Shown here piece by piece: positions 33,457-44,781 of a DNA stretch of 64,000 nt. The DNA comes from Lactifluus volemus (taxonomy: Eukaryota; Basidiomycota; Agaricomycetes; Russulales; Russulaceae), in the NCBI GenBank assembly GCA_022376515.1, contig WTXI01000057.1, positions 1 to 64,000 of the forward strand, written 5' to 3'. Every line of letters begins with the position of its first letter. Within the stretch, counting starts at the first letter, position 1. Made by a program: the position numbers and the translations under genes. The notes beneath the pieces were generated by a model, which saw only the letters and a list, made by a program, of their open reading frames with translations, searched no databases and was not told where the DNA came from.

Positions 33457-36400
33457 ATGCCTCTGACACAAGAGCACACCCAGGTTGTCCCAAATTCGTA
33501 TGCCAAAGTCTCTTGTCGGATGTTTTCATTTCATTATTTACTCATATAACTGTCTTTGAACAGTCCTCTGGTCAGCGAAACGAGACGGAATCCGCTCCAG
33601 CTTGAGGTCACTGGTGCGTAGTTGGTGATGAGGCTCTGATAAGCACTGAATTCATTTCACCTGTCAGTCCTTGGAGCGCACAATCTTCCTCTTCTCGTGA
33701 CCCGCCTTAGAAAAGAAAGGCAATTTTATGTCACTGTAACTGATGGGACAAGAACATGGCATTCACGGTCTATGCGGAGGATGGGACAACGCGTGGAGTG
33801 GAACGAGAATGTCGACACCTTGTGGGAAATGTTATGTTTTTATTTTTATTTACAACTGACTTTCTCGCAGTGCTGTACGACCACTCTCCAGAATTACGGT
33901 TTCTCTTTACGCAAAGAGCATTCTCCACAAAGACATCCTTATGGGAAGGAAGGACATTACCTGCGAACCTCAACGTGGTTCGTTTTGTTTTTCTTTAGAG
34001 CTCTTATACCTCTGGCTGAGCATCCTACATGTAGAACTTGACGTTATTTTGGACTGTGGTGACGAACATCGAACCGAGCCGGCCACATTCTTAACGATCA
34101 CTATGACAGCAAACAACCAGACGGAGATGTCAGGTGCTGCTCTCAGTTCCACTGAAGAAGCTATCAATATGATGAAGACATGGAGCAGTGCTGTCGATGT
34201 TATGAAGCAAGTGATGGATGCTGTCGGTCCAATCGCAGCAGTATGCCCAATACCATTTTGGGTGTCCTTCGCTGAGTAAACTGGTATTCTTCAGTTGCGT
34301 CCCTATGCAAATCTAGCATGGAGTCTGCTCTCAAAGATCCCCGAGGTGCGTCTTCTTGCATTGTCGTGGGATACGGTACATTCACAATATTTTTACCTCG
34401 CTGCCAGACTTTGCTACAGCAAGTTCAGCGTGACCAAAACGTCGGAGCACTATTCGTGGTGATATGTGATGCGTTTGAATTTTCAAGAGATATCGACTCT
34501 TTGAGGCACATCAATCCGGAATCTAGGCAAGCAAGAATACTCGAAGAAATGCTCATGTGCGTCTCCGAAATTGGAAAATTTATCGAATTGTATGCAAGGC
34601 ATATGCAAGTCGGTAAGTCGTCCTGGCCTCTCGCCTTGTTGATTGCAAACATGTGATTTGTAGGAACGCGGACTTCGAAGAATATGCTCGGCCAAGTCGA
34701 CGGGGAAATAGAACAGTATCGTACCACACTCATTCGACTGCGGGACGATTTTCTTGCGCGTGCTATTGTCACCGCCGAGGTTGCTGTGCTTGGAGTGCAG
34801 AACGATGTGAGTAATACTACGCCAGCCAATAGGATTGACCACGCCAATCAAGGTACGTTTTATCTGTTGTGTGATCATATCACTGGAGGCAGGGTAAAGC
34901 TCAATTTACCGTTTTCCAGGGAAACCGGGAATTCCTTCTGCCATTACTCCCATATTTTCTGCCGCAGAATCAAATACTCGCAGCACTGTCAACGGCTGCC
35001 AGGGATCCAGTACACAGTGGTCGTGGGCTTCTGTGCCTACCGTATCACCCAGTCTCTCACCACCTCCGGATCTGGCGCCGCCACCGGGTCCGGACCTACC
35101 ACCATATCGGGGCCTGCCCTCACCTCCTCGCCTACCATCTCTGGATCTACCAAACCTGAGCTTACCATCACCTCCCTGTCTCCAACCACCCCCGGGTGCA
35201 CCCTTTTCGTCGTACGAGTCTTGTCCCTACGATCCCGCAGGCAGGAGCACCACAACTTTATCTATCATATCCTCGCCGGATGGGCAGCAGATCACCTCCG
35301 TCGATAGTGATAACATAGATCAAGACTCGAACGCCACAACAAGATCAAAAGAGGGAAACATGTCTACTTCAGTTTCTAAGCACGATACACAAAAAGAGAA
35401 TGGCTTGCACCCTGAAAAAGGAGCAATGCCTTACATCACAGCAAACGAAGCTTACACTCATGCTCTGTGTATGGAAACATCACTCCAGGATGCATTGGCC
35501 AACATTAGTTTCAGTGGCGAGTACATCCTTCAGGTTGGCTTCAATCCCGTCGCACTACACGAGGGCCTACTCATCGAAGAGATATACCTCTCCCTCAATG
35601 GAGACCTGCCTACACTCAATGACCAAGTTGTATGTGAGACATTTGCATCTATTTTTACTCCATTTCCTGGTGTGGTGTGTACCCAAGAACATGCCTACTA
35701 CCTACCTGTCGACCCGCTTGCCTCTGGCTACCCTCACTTGTCTTCACTTGGTGGTTTCAAAGTGAGGGCTACCAACAACAGTGAAAGTCTAAGTGCAAGT
35801 GGCGGAGGATGCCCTGGAAGCGATGAGAGTGGTAACGGTGACACTCACGGAAAGGGGAAATCCAGAGAAGACCGGTCTGAGGCGGGAGGAGGTGGGGAAG
35901 GTGGCAAGGATGAAGGGGGTGATGATGGAGACGACCCAGGAAAGCCCAGTGGAGGTGACAGCTCCCCTGATCCTAGATTTCATATCGCTTTCAAGTCAAT
36001 GCTGTCAATTGAAGCTGGAGGCACAGTCTCTCATGACGTCACAACACTTGTAAAAGCTGTGGTCACGGTAAGCTCATCGTGTTGAATGTGCAGATGACGT
36101 CATGGCAGGAACTCACCTTTGGACGTAGTTCGATGCCAGCGTCCCAGACCCAACTCATTGGCCTGGCCCAAAGATAGGAGTTGATATATCTGAGGTTACC
36201 GTATCCTCTGGGACCGAGTGTGCTGACCAAGCAGCATACATGCTGTCACTAGCTGAGGTCTACATCGCTGGATGTTCAACCGAAGCAATCACGCTAATAG
36301 AAGCCACTCCTGATGGTATCTTTTCTGGTGGCGACTCAAAGAAAAAGACTGCGACCAGAAGCTCTTCCATAAACGTGGGAGCAAGCTTTGCAGCTGCGAA

Positions 36401-37004
36401 TGGGCCAACTCTAATGGCCGGGGTCACAAACAGTAAGGGGCGGTACGCAGAAGCGGCGGTTGGGCGCTGGGACATCTCTCACAATTTCCTCACTTCCAAG
36501 GCCCGTCGGGCCTACCTACTGGACCAAACCTATTCTTTTGTTGGCGGTGGGTCTTGGAAATATGTCCCAAACATTGAAGACTTTGGCCATGTTACGGTAG
36601 CAAAGTTCAAGGATGATCGCTCCCCATCAGGGATATTCTGCATGGATCACTGGGCGCCGACCAAGGTAGAGATCAAGATAATATCATACTGGGAGACCCA
36701 GCCCAGGTCAGCTAATCGCTGGAATGCGCTGTTCAAAACCATGCTGCGGAGGCCAGCGGAACAGATTCCGGCGTTCACTAACTTTGTCTGCGCAGTGTCC
36801 ACTTTCATCAACTTGGAGAAGGCGCCTGATAAGGATCTATTTGTTGTGTTTGACGAAGACTACGAAATGACGCTTCGGAAAGAGGCCCAGCATTTCCGAA
36901 CTGCCAAGAAAGTGGTTGGATGTGAGAATTTGAAGGTGCCGATGGTTTCTGCAATCATGGGGGAAGCACCACTAGAAAATCGCCAAGGAAATATTTTACT
37001 ATAA
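33457..37004 (+). CDS. C2 and helical-bundle protein with an unrecognised C-terminal domain
   Basis: Ten-exon model: join(33457..33521, 33564..33613, 33668..33821, 33871..33977, 34035..34240, 34295..34345, 34408..34612, 34664..34852, 34920..36067, 36129..37004): 3051 bp, 1016 residues, no internal stop. Residues ~20-125 are C2-like (LEVTVLGAHNLP, FYVTVTDGTRTWHSRSMRRM, KDILMGRKDI). Residues ~126-342 are the helical region found before NACHT in NLR B (LRPYANLAWSLLSKIPE, VGALFVVICDAFEFSRDI), with exon lengths 154, 107, 51, 205 and 189 bp identical to NLR B. At the intron where NLR B enters NACHT, this gene enters a Pro-rich linker (SPSLSPPPDLAPPPGPD) instead. That leads to an unknown beta-rich region (GEYILQVGFNPVALHEGLLI), an acidic/Gly spacer, and HIAFKSMLSIEAGGTVSHDV to VVFDEDYEMTL. 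It has no P-loop and no WD40. Exon 1 is tentative. Confidence 0.78.
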
Positions 37005-37899
37005 GCAATATAAGGTCAGCCACCCGGTTAGCCTCGAAACCTACGCTACGTACGCGTATTCCCGTCCTCCTCTCGTCTTATCTCTCTACTCTCGCCGTGA
37101 CCTTCGGCTACTTCATAAAATCCTGGTTCATCGCCTCGCCCTTCTCGTCTCAATGAAAGGGCCACAGCATCATCTCGGGCTGCGTGCTGTGTCTCGCGCC
37201 GTGCCCAAACCTTCAAGCTTCAAGGCTTAGTCTGACGGACTAACTCTTTTCGAAGTGAGCGCGAGCATCCCATCATGATGAAACCTTCTAAGGTGCACAC
37301 GACTTCGAAGTTTGCTAATGTTCATCTTTACTTCTCGACCTTTGATTTCAGTCCACTTCGTACCCTTTACACCTCGCGCTTTCTCCCCGTTTCTTTGTCC
37401 CACTTCCGATGACCCTTTACTTACATTCTTGTCTGATGTTTTTATACCCGTTCGATTCGCAATGTTACTTACTCACCCGTTCTCAATGCGTCTTCTTATT
37501 TAGAGATTACCTGGTTCTGATATATATATATGATAGACCTGCGAAATGTACTTGGAGAGGCAGCGAAGTATCGCCACATCCCCCTGTTCTCGAAAGTATC
37601 TCGTTTGCTTCAAGTCTCTCGACTAGTATTAATAAGTTTGCTCCTTTCTCTCATCTTATAATAATCCCTCCGAGTCCATCTTTCCTTGCGCGATCTCGTC
37701 TCCGGGTTCCTGACACATTCCTCGCCACTGCTCTCTTCTCTCACACACTCTCGCCTCCTCACTTCAAATTGTCAAATCCAGAACTCACAAGCAGGCGACT
37801 TCAAGTAGTCTGCTTTCAGCAAGACGGCACCTTAAGCACAAACACCTCGTCCATCGGCACCTCCCTCCCCACATTCTAAAACAATGCGCGGCCTCGCCC
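37005..37899. other. Intergenic region
   Basis: About 900 bp with C/T-rich tracts (37040-37110, 37360-37400 and 37600-37760) and an AT dinucleotide run near 37520. No supported gene. Confidence 0.45.
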
Positions 37900-38827
37900 A
37901 TGACGAGTTTCTATAAATCTCAAGACTCCTCGAGCTTTCTTCCGGAGCGACAGGTATTGGAGACACTAAAGCCGTTTCAGAAGGCGGTAGCAACCGAGCC
38001 TTACCGTGACGGCCATCTGGATATCGTGCGCCTACTACGCCACCATGGTGCCGCTATCGAGTATGGCGCTGCTATTGACAATAAAGGCTGCACCCCATTG
38101 ATGTCAGCTTCCCGTAACGGCCATCTAGATATTGTGCGCCTACTACTCCACCATGGTGCTGCTATCGACTCCCGTGACATTGAAGGCAGAACCCCATTGA
38201 TGTTATAGTTGATGTAGCAAGTCACTAGCAGGCCAGTTTACTGGACACACCGACTCGGTCTTTTCTGTTGCATTCTCGCCGGACAGGCAGTGCATTGCCT
38301 CGGCCTCAGCAGATCTCGTGTGGAATGCCTCAACAGGAGAGCTTGTGGCGGGCCCGTTTACTGGAGTAACTGGACACACCGATTGGGTCACCTCTATCGC
38401 ATTCTCCCCAGACGGGCAGCGCATCGCCTCTGCCTCTGCAGATCTTACGATTCGCGTTTGGGAGGTCGCAACAGGAGTGCACCTAGCAGGCCCGTCTACT
38501 GGACCTGCCGGATTGGCCGTATCATCGCCAGCCAGACAGCTCATCGCATCAGCCCCGCCAAATCGCGTGATTTGTGTGAAGGGGAGAACAGATGATTCTG
38601 ACATGACATATTTTATAGACAATCTCCCAATCAATAGTGATGGTTGGATCTGTGGAGAAGAGGGGGAACTTCTTTTATGGATTCCCCGAGTTCATCGACC
38701 ATATCTTTATAGATCTAACACGGTCTGGATTGCCGGTAAATATTATACTCGGCTTGATCTTTCAAAGTTTGTCCATGGATCAGATTGGGTTACAGTACGT
38801 GCTCACAGTTCATTTGAACAGCGTTAG
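37900..38827 (+). pseudogene. Ankyrin/WD40 chimeric gene fragment
   Basis: The first frame (37900-38208) encodes about two ankyrin repeats with DGHLDIVRLLRHHGAAI and TPLMSASRNGHLDIVRLLLH, then a stop. The second frame (about 38230-38827) encodes two WD40 repeats of the NLR type ([20 protein letters not shown], then [20 protein letters not shown]). After these comes the conserved C-terminal cap, [20 protein letters not shown] through [13 protein letters not shown]. The first WD unit lacks its TIR residues. Stops and a frame change separate the two parts and there is no NACHT. It is most likely a relic of a recombined NLR, though a short expressed protein cannot be excluded. Confidence 0.7.
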
Positions 38828-40246
38828 TTTTAAAGCTACATATGTAAGTCTTGATGTATATCATTTATATGGTTAGTTTTTGGAGAGTTGGTCTTGATAC
38901 TGCATGATACAGTTCGAATGAAACGTGAGGTTGCAACGATCAAGCCGTGCTGTGTGGCGATCGCCGTGGATATTCCGCCGGAGCCAAGCGTGAAAGCACC
39001 TCTCCTCATATAATATTCCTCAACGTCCTCTCGTTTCACTCAAGATTTCACCCGTGTGTTTCAAGGGATACCTTAGCTCCCGGGGTTATCAACTCGTCTA
39101 TTCTCGCACATCTTGAATGACTTCACCCGCGTGCCTAGACTGACCGACCAGTCTCCTGAATGTACTCCTAGGAGCACGAGTGAGTTTGAAGGGGGGCGCA
39201 GAGGGGATGCAAAAAGGGGAACAGAGGGACGTGCGCGGGAATGTACGAGGATGCCTGGGAGAATGCTCGGAAGTAAAGAGAGAAAGTGATCGAAAACGGA
39301 ATATCCACGTACGCCATTGCTTCGAGACCAGTATCACTTGGCCTAACGTTTGTGTTCACCCGCCAAACGAGCTGATCCATGCAGTTCTATATCATGCAGT
39401 CGTTCAAACCAGAGAATCTAAGGCAAATTTTAGCTGGTGGGTGGTCAGCAAAACGGGGCTGTATCGAGATGAAACGAGCTCAACTCAAATATCGAGAGCT
39501 GACCTGGAAAATTGGGAACCTGTTCAAGAACTTGCTCTCGCATTGTTTTATTCTCCTGAGTATATTTTGTGAGCAGGGATAGTCTTCATTATCCAGGCCC
39601 CTGGCCTTTCCGTATTCTCGGAGCGTGTCCCCAATGTCTCAAAATAATACTGGGAAGAAATAAAGTGTCTGGATCACAATCATCGCGGTATCTACCAATT
39701 GGCTCCGATGATATTCCCAGCTGGAATAGAGACAGTCAAAGTCAAACTATTGAGACAACTCGTCACTAAGAACTTGGTGGAGATTTGCCAAGATGGAGGC
39801 AGCACGAGAGTGCAGGAAGAAAAAGCTTCAACCGCACGGTAGCCTAGGAACAGTCTACTCTGATCATGCGTTTTGTACTCATTAAAATACCCGTCGCTAT
39901 TACGAAATTAGATGTTTGCGCAACGCTAGAACAAGCCGCGCGTATCAGACCGGTAATGTGCCGATTGCTAACATCTCAGCCTCGGCCCAAGAGCGCACAG
40001 GAAGACCTGAAAGCGATGTGCCGTCAAGGCCCAACCATAGATGTGGTGATTCTATTGTGCCCACTGAGTTGGGTATGAGATGAATGACTATCATGCATAC
40101 TGTAGATAGCCAGGGGCGTCGGTAAAATAAGATCATTTTTAAGGTTTTGGTTTGATCACAAATTTAAACTTGAGCACGTGGGTTACCAGTACATAATGGC
40201 GCTGGCACGCGGATGAGTTACTAGTTGTTGTGCGCAGTTGCTTGTC
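38828..40246. other. Intergenic region containing one arm of an inverted repeat
   Basis: About 1.4 kb. An open frame at 39180-39572 shows no recognised motif. The repeat arm at 39886-39964 is annotated separately. Nothing else is supported. Confidence 0.45.
39886..39964 (+). repeat. Inverted repeat arm, left of SUR2
   Basis: 79 bp containing the core GAAATTAGATGTTTGCGCAA. The reverse complement occurs at 41463-41541 with four mismatches by eye. The two arms bracket the SUR2 gene 1.5 kb apart. Confidence 0.85.
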
Positions 40247-41294
40247 ATGTTTTCCACCTACAATTTTACCACCGCTTCGTTAAACCATCCAGATCATCCT
40301 ATTTTCCACTCTCACCCTTTATATTACTCTGACGCGCGCTCTCTCATTCCACTCTTTTCAGATCCTCTCCTTGCAGTCTTTGCTCCTCTTCCCGCATACT
40401 GGCTCGTCTCACTACTCTTCCATCTCTTTGATATCTCCAACTGGACATGGCTTCAAAAATACCGCATACACGACTCTGCAGAAGTCGCCTCTCGCAACCG
40501 CGCCACGCGCCGCCAAGTCCTTTTTGCCGTGCTTTTTCAGCAGGCTCTTCAGACCGCCCTCGGGTATATGTGGCTCTCTGAAGCACCAGAGCGCGCCGAC
40601 CACGTCGCGGCGATGCGCACCATAGCGCGATTCCTATCGTTCCCTTCCGTGTTTGGCGTGCCTTCGCCCATCCAAAGCGCGGCCCCGCGATTAGCCTACC
40701 TCCTCTACTGGTGGTTCATCCCAGCCACCCAGCTACTCGTCGCCATGTAAGTCCTCATCCCTCATAATCATCACCCTCAAATCTCCTCACAATTGAAAAC
40801 TAAAAAAAATAATACCATTCTATCTTCCCCCTATCTCCTGTAGGGTCGTGCTCGATACCTGGCAGTACTTCCTGCACCGCGCGATGCACATAAACAAGTT
40901 CCTCTTTAAGCACCTGCACTCGGTCCACCACCGGCTCTACGTTCCGTACGCCTTTGGGGCGCTGTACAACCACCCTATGGAAGGGTTCATTCTCGACTCG
41001 CTCGGTGCAGTGCTCTCCGAGGCCATCGCGCACCTCTCAATTCGCCAGGCGATGCTCTTCTTCGTCCTGTCCACCTGCAAGACCGTCGACGACCACTGTG
41101 GCTACCGCCTCCCGTTTGACCCCTTCCAAATGCTGAGCGGCAACACGGCCGACTACCACGACATCCACCATCAGATCATTGGCATCAAATCCAACTTTTC
41201 TCAGCCCTGGTTCATTCATTGGGACGTCATCCTCGGTACCCGAATGACGCGTCAGGACATCGAGGAACGTCGCCCCAAACTCAAGGCTCTGTAG
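40247..41294 (+). CDS. SUR2: Sphinganine C4-hydroxylase (SUR2)
   Basis: Di-iron membrane hydroxylase of the ER that converts dihydrosphingosine to phytosphingosine in sphingolipid synthesis (family knowledge). Model join(40247..40746, 40844..41294): 951 bp, 316 residues, the usual size. The C-terminal half shows the three His boxes of the fatty-acid hydroxylase superfamily: HRAMH in TWQYFLHRAMHINKFLFKHL, HSVHH in HSVHHRLYVPYAFGALYNHP, and HDIHH in NTADYHDIHHQIIGIKSNFS. Also visible are KTVDDHCGYRLPFDPFQ and the ending LGTRMTR. Two or more hydrophobic segments lie in the first 170 residues (LLAVFAPLPAYWLVSLLFHL; AYLLYWWFIPATQLLVAMVV). The intron starts GTAAGT. It is convergent with TIM44. Confidence 0.94.
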
Positions 41295-41718
41295 AGCTCC
41301 CAGCTTCCCTCTCGATTTGTAAACATCCAGTATCAGTTCGTCAGTCTTGGTTCCCTTTTCTCCGCCCGCGACTCATCCATATCCCTTTTATGTACATATA
41401 ACTTACCTTTCCTTAACTATCTTCTGTGGATTATTTTGTTTGTTAGGAGAGTGGAGTAACACTCGGCACGTTACCGGTCTGATATGCGCGGCCTGTTCTA
41501 GCGTTGCGCAAACATCTAATTTCGTAATAGCGACGAGTATTAATATATGCGTATACATATCTCCAGAGCGGTGGTTATGATGGTGGTGCGAAGACTGTGT
41601 GTCGTGTGAGTATGCTTGCAACAAAACAAGATGCGATGCAGGTTCGATGCAAAAACATTTTTGGAGGCAAGTTCCATGTGAGCGGTGGTAATAGTAGCGG
41701 CGGCCAAACCAGGCCAGG
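41295..41718. other. Convergent intergenic region between SUR2 and TIM44
   Basis: About 420 bp holding the right arm of the 79-bp inverted repeat. No gene. Confidence 0.5.
41463..41541 (-). repeat. Inverted repeat arm, right of SUR2
   Basis: Reverse complement of 39886-39964 with about four mismatches. Confidence 0.85.
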
Positions 41719-43426
41719 TCATAAATATGCGCGCCCTGATCGACGCGCCATCTAATGGTTACCCCGCATCATCAATACGATCCTCAAAGCAAAAAATGGA
41801 ATACCCACTTCGATGACCTTCCAGCCTCCCGTGAGCTCGTTTTCGAGCTCACCCTCCACGCGCGTGACAACTGCCGCATAGTTGCACTGCTCGACGCGGT
41901 TTTCTGCACCGATGACGACGTCACGCGTCTTACGATCGCGAAAGAGGAGGACCTCTTGCGTCGTGAACGTGATCACGAACACGGGCGTTTCGTCCTCTAG
42001 GAAGCGTCCGGTGCTCACGTCCACCTGTCGTATGTCGAGCACTTTCGAGTCGGACATCAAGCCCTGTTTTAGATACTGTTCCATCGTCGCCCAGAGCACG
42101 TTATAAGTCTACAAACAAAACGCCCATCTTTCGCGTCAGAAACAAGGAGGGGAGGGGAGGGGGGAAGAGGGAGAGAGCAAAGACGAACCGCTTCGGAGCA
42201 CCACGATTTCAGCCCCTCGTTATCTGCGCTCAGGTAGGCGTCTACGACTTCGGGCACGATGTATTCGCGCAGTTCGCGCTCGAACGCTTCCATCGAAAAG
42301 CTCGGGTCGAGTATCTTCATGCTCCGCAGCACTCGCGCCGTCTCGTTCTCGTCAAACCACGACGCGACGGTCGACGTGACCGAGCGAACCGACGACACGA
42401 CCGGATTCTCCGATTCCTTATACGCCTCGTGAAGTTCGCCAAACTTGCGCAGGATCGGGTTGGTCTCCTTGATCTGTTGCCAGCGCTCTTGACGCGGAGA
42501 GGAAGCATGCAAGACGAGGGCCTCACCCGCGCTGCCAAACGCGAAAAAAAAAAGGTTAGAGGTTACAGCCGCCAATCTTTCCAAACGTACTCGGGGTTGG
42601 CGACCACGCGCGCCTTGATGCGGCCCTCCTTACCTGCCTTGGCAAGCCGCATCTGTCGCCGGGCCCTTCGCGCCTCCTTTTCCTCGAACCCGGCATGCTT
42701 GGCGGTTCCCGAATCATCAAGCGCGTCGACGAGAGTTTCTGCGAGTGTTTTGTACGCAGCGGTGTTACGGATGGGTTCTGTCGTAGAGGCAATAGTGGAA
42801 GATACAGCCGCAGTTGCCCTCGATATCTGAGCGAAAAAGAAAAAGAAAACCGTGAATGATGAGCTCGTCTCGTACGGCAGGGCATGAGTCGGACACGTAC
42901 TGCACGAGCAAGCTCGCTCTCTTCCATTGTCCTGAGAGCTTCGGAGACCGCGTCGCCAACTTTGACACCGCGCTTTTTGAGTTCTTCGGCTGCGGCACGC
43001 AGCCGGGGGTTCTCTTTTATACTAGAAGTGAGCTGGGATAAAAATCAGCAAATTATATTTCCACACCGATGGTCTGGGGAAAGATCGGGGAAATGTACAA
43101 CGCACCCTGGCACGCTCGTAAGCAGCTCTAGCCTTTCTCATCGTCTCCGAGTCTTGGAACTTGTCCACGTCACCCTGAAGCTGCTTCACATTCTCCTGCA
43201 ACTCCCTGTTCTTCCGCAGCTCGTCTCTTAACACGTCTACGAACGTCTGAAACGGCGATTTGGGCAGTTCGTCATGTTGACGAGAAGAGGAATGGAAGGG
43301 CGCGATAGCGCCTGCTGCAGGGCGGTAGCGCAGAGGGGTGAGTACGTTGGAACGAGATACATTTTTAGCTAAACGGAATGCGGAGGATGATGTGGGGATG
43401 GAACGACGAAGGTGACGAGGGAGCAT
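41719..43426 (-). CDS. TIM44: Mitochondrial import inner membrane translocase subunit TIM44
   Basis: Peripheral inner-membrane protein that tethers mtHsp70 to the TIM23 channel (family knowledge). Model complement(join(41719..41751, 41809..42108, 42189..42531, 42591..42826, 42901..43032, 43106..43426)): 1365 bp, 454 residues. The N-terminus is Arg/Ser-rich, as expected for a mitochondrial presequence (MLPRHLRRSIPTSSSAFRLA). A coiled segment follows (DVLRDELRKNRELQENVKQL), then KKRGVKVGDAVSEALRTMEE. The C-terminal Tim44 domain reads SWFDENETARVLRSMKILDP, FERELREYIVPEVVDAYLS and FVITFTTQEVLLFRDRKT. The last exon encodes only ten residues (MARRSGRAYL). All introns are 50-80 bp. Confidence 0.93.
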
Positions 43427-44451
43427 TGCAAGTCAGTCCGTGCCAGTCACTTTTCCGCGATCCGCTGCCTGAAATTTCGTGCAGCTCACGGCCCGGACAG
43501 CCGGTCTGCCTCCCAAACTGCTGACCCCGGGCAGGTTTGCACGGAGTTTCCTGTTGCCGACTTCATTTTCATGTGGACAAGGTGCTTTGCCCAACCTGCA
43601 GGGAGTATATCACGATAAGCTCGTTGAGCTGGTTAATCTCCTTGGACCCCTTTGACCAAGAATATGATTTACTTTTGTGAATCCTTCTGACTGTGCTTAC
43701 TCTCTCGTCTACATCCTCACCGTGAGTATTTTCCTTTGATAGCCGAGCCATTGGGATTCTCTAAACGTGATTTTACAGGTTCCGTCCTTCAAGCTCTCGA
43801 GTGTGCACTCGTGACTCGTTCACCGCGAGTCGTCTCACTCATCGTGTCGGGGCTATCGGGAACAGGATCGGACACGTTATTGAGGAGAGGAGGACATCGA
43901 ACAGGCCGGATGAAAGGTGGTGATGTCCACAAAGACTGTAAATGGCAGATGGGATCACTTGGACCCCCGCGCTGCCAATCCGTACTGGCAGCCGATGATT
44001 ACAGTCTTGGCCAGAGCCTGATCCTGCAAATGAAAGGAATGTTCAAGCGCGCAGAAACCCCCATGAAGGGACGAGTTGAAGAATGGATAACTCCCTAGAG
44101 TCATTCAAAGCGTCATCCATTCATTGCTACATAAGTGCCTGTACATTACAAATCTACTGCTGTAATAAAGTTTGTAATTGTGCACTGTGATGGATGCTCG
44201 CAGGATCAGCACCTTTGTGTGGGTTAGCATGGGGGCACTCTCATCACTAGGCTCATTAGCATGTGCACCCAGAGAAAGTGTAGAAACGCCCGGCTGCAGC
44301 GGCAGTGGCATGTAGATGAGCCGTATAGTACATCACGATGACCATTATCCAAAAAACAGTCGATAAAGGCAGGGGAAGTTTTGCAACGATAGTGGTAAAA
44401 TTGGCAGAAGAAAGGTTTTAAAAATGAGGTAAAATAAATATTGAGACCCGT
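43427..44451. other. Intergenic region
   Basis: About 1 kb between TIM44 and the U6 gene, including the TIM44 promoter side. An open frame at 43736-44098 has no recognisable feature. Confidence 0.45.
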
Positions 44452-44495
44452 AGGTCTACCACTCTGAAACAGCGTGTCATCCTTGTGCAGGGGCC

Positions 44496-44526
<31 letters not shown>

Positions 44527-44552
44527 TTCGTATGCATCCCCGAAGGGAGCAA
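44452..44552 (-). ncRNA. U6 spliceosomal snRNA
   Basis: The minus strand gives the diagnostic U6 core: GGAACGATACAGAGAAGATT, then AGCATGGCCCCTGCACAAGG and ATGACACGC. This contains the ACAGAGA box that pairs with the 5' splice site, the AGC catalytic triad and the internal stem-loop. A 5' hairpin (GCTCCCTTCGGGGATGC) precedes it. The catalytic core is perfect, so the gene is probably live. The 3' end is uncertain: a short hairpin (AGACCTACGGGTCT) and a T-run near 44425 lie downstream. The 5' end is placed from the family start. No clear TATA box was seen. Confidence 0.88.
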
Positions 44553-44781
44553 TAGTACATGAGTGAGACGAAAAGCGGTAAACAAAAGTTTGTATTTCGT
44601 TCAGGACGCGGGTGGGAATGATGTCCATTTAGGGTTATTTGTGTCGTGGCTGCCTCAGGCCATCTCTTCTGTAGCCACCACGAACTCACCCGATCCCAAT
44701 TCGTATGCCAGATTCTCTCACCTCTGATGTACCCCCTGTTAACCATTACTAAGCCCAGGTCTTCAAACATCTGACACCGGT

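Noticed and set aside
35037..35983. Minus-strand open frames opposite the Pro-rich linker and Gly/Asp spacer
   Set aside because: Complement of biased coding sequence of the 33.5-37 kb gene.
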